Shown piece by piece: positions 6,113 to 7,319 of a stretch of DNA of 7,319 nucleotides (positions are counted from its first letter, which is position 1; every line of letters begins with the position of its first letter). The DNA is taken from positions 1-7,319 of the forward strand of contig PMJN01000084.1 in the NCBI GenBank assembly GCA_003157445.1, in the 5' to 3' direction. The position numbers and the translations under genes are program-made. Under the pieces are notes generated by a model, which worked only from the letters and a program-made list of their open reading frames with translations, searched no databases and was not told the origin of the DNA. Source of the stretch: Micrococcales bacterium (lineage in GTDB: Bacteria > Actinomycetota > Actinomycetes > Actinomycetales > Dermatophilaceae).

Positions 6113-7132
6113 TCAGAACTGGATGACCACCCGGCCGTCGATCTTGCCGTGCTTCATCTCGTCGAAGATGTCGTTGATCTCGCTGAGGTCCCGAGTGGCC
6201 ACGGTGGGGTGGATCTGTCCGCGGGCATAGAACTCAAGGGCCTCTGCCAGGTCCTGGCGGGTGCCGACGATGGATCCACGCACGGTGAGCCCCTTCAGGA
6301 CGATCTCGAAGATCGATGCGGGGAAGTCGCCTGCGGGCAGGCCGTTGAAGACGATGGTGCCGCCGCGCCGTGACATGTGGATTGCCTGGCCGAATGCCGA
6401 GGGGTGAACGGCGGTGACGAGCACGCCGTGTGCGCCGCCGGTGACCCTCTGGACGACCTCGATCGGGTCCTGTTGAAGGGCGTTGACCACAAGCTCCGCG
6501 CCGTGCTTCTTGGCCAGTGCCAGCTTGTCATCGGCAATGTCAACCGCGGCCACGCGCAGGCCCATGGCCTTGGCGTACTGCACCGCGATGTGGCCGAGGC
6601 CACCGATACCGGAGATGACAACCCACTGGCCTGGCTTGGCCTCAGTCATCTTCAGTCCCTTGTACACGGTGACGCCCGCGCACAGGACCGGGGCGACCTC
6701 CACCAGGTCCGCACCATCAGGAATAATCGCGGCGAACTTGGCATCCACGAGCATGTACTGGCCGAAGGAGCCGTCTACGCTGTAGCCACCGTTCTCCTGC
6801 TTCTCGCACAGGGTCTCCCAGCCGGTGTTGCAGTATTGGCAGTCGCCGCAGGCGGACCAGAGCCATGCGTTGCCCACCAGCTGGCCGACACTGATGTTGG
6901 TGACGCCCTCGCCCAGGGCGATGACCGTACCGACGCCCTCATGGCCGGGGATGAACGGTGGGTTCGGCTTGACGGGCCAGTCGCCCTCGACGGCGTGCAG
7001 GTCGGTGTGACAGACACCGCTGGTGATGAGCTTCACCAGCGCCTGCCCGGGGCCGGGGGTAGGAACGGCAACGTCGTCGATGGTGAGGTCCTTGCCGAAG
7101 GCGTGGACTACGGCTGCTTTCATCTTCGTCAT
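6113..7132 (-). CDS. adhP: zinc-dependent, NAD-linked alcohol dehydrogenase (AdhP type)
   Basis: This 339-residue medium-chain dehydrogenase oxidises primary alcohols to aldehydes, or runs in reverse, in the cytoplasm. All catalytic zinc ligands are visible: Cys41 (GVCHTDLH), His64 with Glu65 (PGHEGVG) and Cys151 (PVLCAGVT). The structural zinc lobe has Cys95, Cys98, Cys101 and Cys109 (SACGDCQYC...ETLC). The Rossmann fold carries GIGGLGH (175-181), and Asp198 at the end of its second strand favours NAD over NADP. The length and the opening MKAAVVHAFGKDLTI match the AdhP/ethanol-active group. The gene lies downstream of an aldehyde dehydrogenase on the same strand, so the pair could convert ethanol or another alcohol to the acid. 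A GAF regulator follows after 56 bases. The alcohol range is inferred and not shown by the sequence. Confidence 0.95.
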   Translation of the reverse strand: MTKMKAAVVHAFGKDLTIDDVAVPTPGPGQALVKLITSGVCHTDLHAVEGDWPVKPNPPFIPGHEGVGTVIALGEGVTNISVGQLVGNAWLWSACGDCQYCNTGWETLCEKQENGGYSVDGSFGQYMLVDAKFAAIIPDGADLVEVAPVLCAGVTVYKGLKMTEAKPGQWVVISGIGGLGHIAVQYAKAMGLRVAAVDIADDKLALAKKHGAELVVNALQQDPIEVVQRVTGGAHGVLVTAVHPSAFGQAIHMSRRGGTIVFNGLPAGDFPASIFEIVLKGLTVRGSIVGTRQDLAEALEFYARGQIHPTVATRDLSEINDIFDEMKHGKIDGRVVIQF

Positions 7133-7138
7133 GGCAAT

Positions 7139-7144
7139 CTCCTT
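7139..7144 (-). promoter_or_regulatory. ribosome binding site of adhP
   Basis: AAGGAG lies six bases before the ATG at 7132. The second in-frame ATG (codon 4), where many AdhP homologues begin, would be 15 bases away, so the first ATG is preferred and the protein gains the extra residues MTK. The strong site suggests high expression. Confidence 0.8.
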
Positions 7145-7180
7145 CTCGTCGTATGTGCTGCAAGGTGTAGCAGAGTCTTT

Positions 7181-7195
7181 GGGCCAGATGGGCCC
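7181..7195. repeat. small GC inverted repeat upstream of adhP
   Basis: GGGCC (7181-7185) and GGCCC (7191-7195) form a 5-bp stem with a 5-base loop. It lies between the larger stem-loop and the adhP ribosome binding site, within the probable adhP leader. It may be a second terminator stem, an RNA processing structure or chance. Confidence 0.3.
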
Positions 7196-7206
7196 TAGGT
7201 ATGGGG

Positions 7207-7251
7207 GAGCCGTCGGGCGAAGCAGATCTGTGCTGCGGCACCCGACGGCTC
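7207..7251 (-). terminator. stem-loop between aldehyde dehydrogenase and adhP genes
   Basis: GAGCCGTCGGG (7207-7217) and CCCGACGGCTC (7241-7251) are perfect 11-bp complements around a 23-base loop that itself contains the palindrome CAGATCTG (7223-7230). It lies 22 bases past the aldehyde dehydrogenase stop. No U-tract follows on the minus strand, as is common for actinobacterial stem-loop terminators. It probably ends or attenuates transcription from the upstream gene, implying that adhP has at least partly separate expression. An mRNA-stabilising role is also possible. Confidence 0.6.
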
Positions 7252-7273
7252 TTGCCCATGTTCTAGAGGGTTG

Positions 7274-7319
7274 CTAGAAGAACCCGAGCGCGTTCTCGGA
7301 ATAGCTGACCAACAGGTTC
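7274..7319 (-). CDS. aldehyde dehydrogenase, last codons only (gene enters from the right edge)
   Basis: Reading the minus strand from the right edge, the final codons give NLLVSYSENALGFF followed by TAG (7274-7276). This tail is characteristic of NAD-dependent acetaldehyde/aldehyde dehydrogenases of the AldA/ExaC group, which end in NLLVSYS-x-x-x-LGFF. Only 14 residues are visible, so catalytic residues cannot be checked. The gene lies upstream of adhP on the same strand, 141 bases away with a stem-loop between. The pairing supports a joint alcohol-to-acid oxidation pathway controlled by the GAF regulator further downstream. Confidence 0.75.
   Translation of the reverse strand, partial: NLLVSYSENALGFF

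Noticed and set aside
6377..7198. A 273-codon plus-strand frame opposite adhP
   Set aside because: It mirrors the AdhP coding sequence, shows no family motifs, and has no promoter or ribosome binding site that would favour it.
1..7319. CRISPR arrays, tRNA/rRNA genes, insertion sequences, prophage or defence genes
   Set aside because: No regularly spaced repeats, cloverleaf-like sequences, transposase or nuclease motifs, or terminal inverted repeats with target duplications were seen.

Overview
The window comes from a high-GC bacterium. Codon third positions are dominated by G and C, and a GAF plus winged-helix regulator sits beside zinc alcohol dehydrogenase and aldehyde dehydrogenase genes. 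Together with a fused alpha/beta E1 gene, this points to an actinobacterium, although the genus cannot be read from the sequence. No rRNA, tRNA, CRISPR array, insertion sequence or phage gene was seen.

Left part (1-4377): a divergent cluster. On the minus strand a VOC-superfamily metalloenzyme gene (294-818) overlaps by 4 bases the start of a GntR/FadR-type regulator that runs off the left edge (1-297). On the plus strand, after an AT-richer control region (819-971), lie a fused alpha/beta thiamine-diphosphate E1 component (972-3152) and, one base later, a lipoyl-bearing E2 acyltransferase (3154-4377). Together these would form the first two components of a 2-oxoacid (or acetoin) dehydrogenase complex. 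No E3 dihydrolipoamide dehydrogenase gene is present, so it would have to be supplied from elsewhere. The GntR protein is the obvious candidate regulator of the divergent promoters.

Middle (4378-4796): about 420 bases without an intact gene. They hold what looks like a decayed, internally deleted DHA2-type MFS transporter, followed by an inverted repeat between the convergent transcription units.

Right part (4797-7319): a minus-strand ethanol/aldehyde oxidation locus, read right to left. It contains the last codons of an aldehyde dehydrogenase (7274-7319), a stem-loop, a zinc alcohol dehydrogenase of the AdhP type (6113-7132), a hairpin that overlaps the likely Shine-Dalgarno sequence of the next gene, and a 419-residue regulator (4797-6056). 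That regulator combines an AcoR-like GAF sensor with a C-terminal winged helix.

The two halves could be linked metabolically. The E1 carries PDH/acetoin-type motifs. If its substrate were acetoin, it would release acetaldehyde, which the alcohol and aldehyde dehydrogenases could handle. This is a hypothesis only: pyruvate or another 2-oxoacid fits the E1/E2 sequences equally well.
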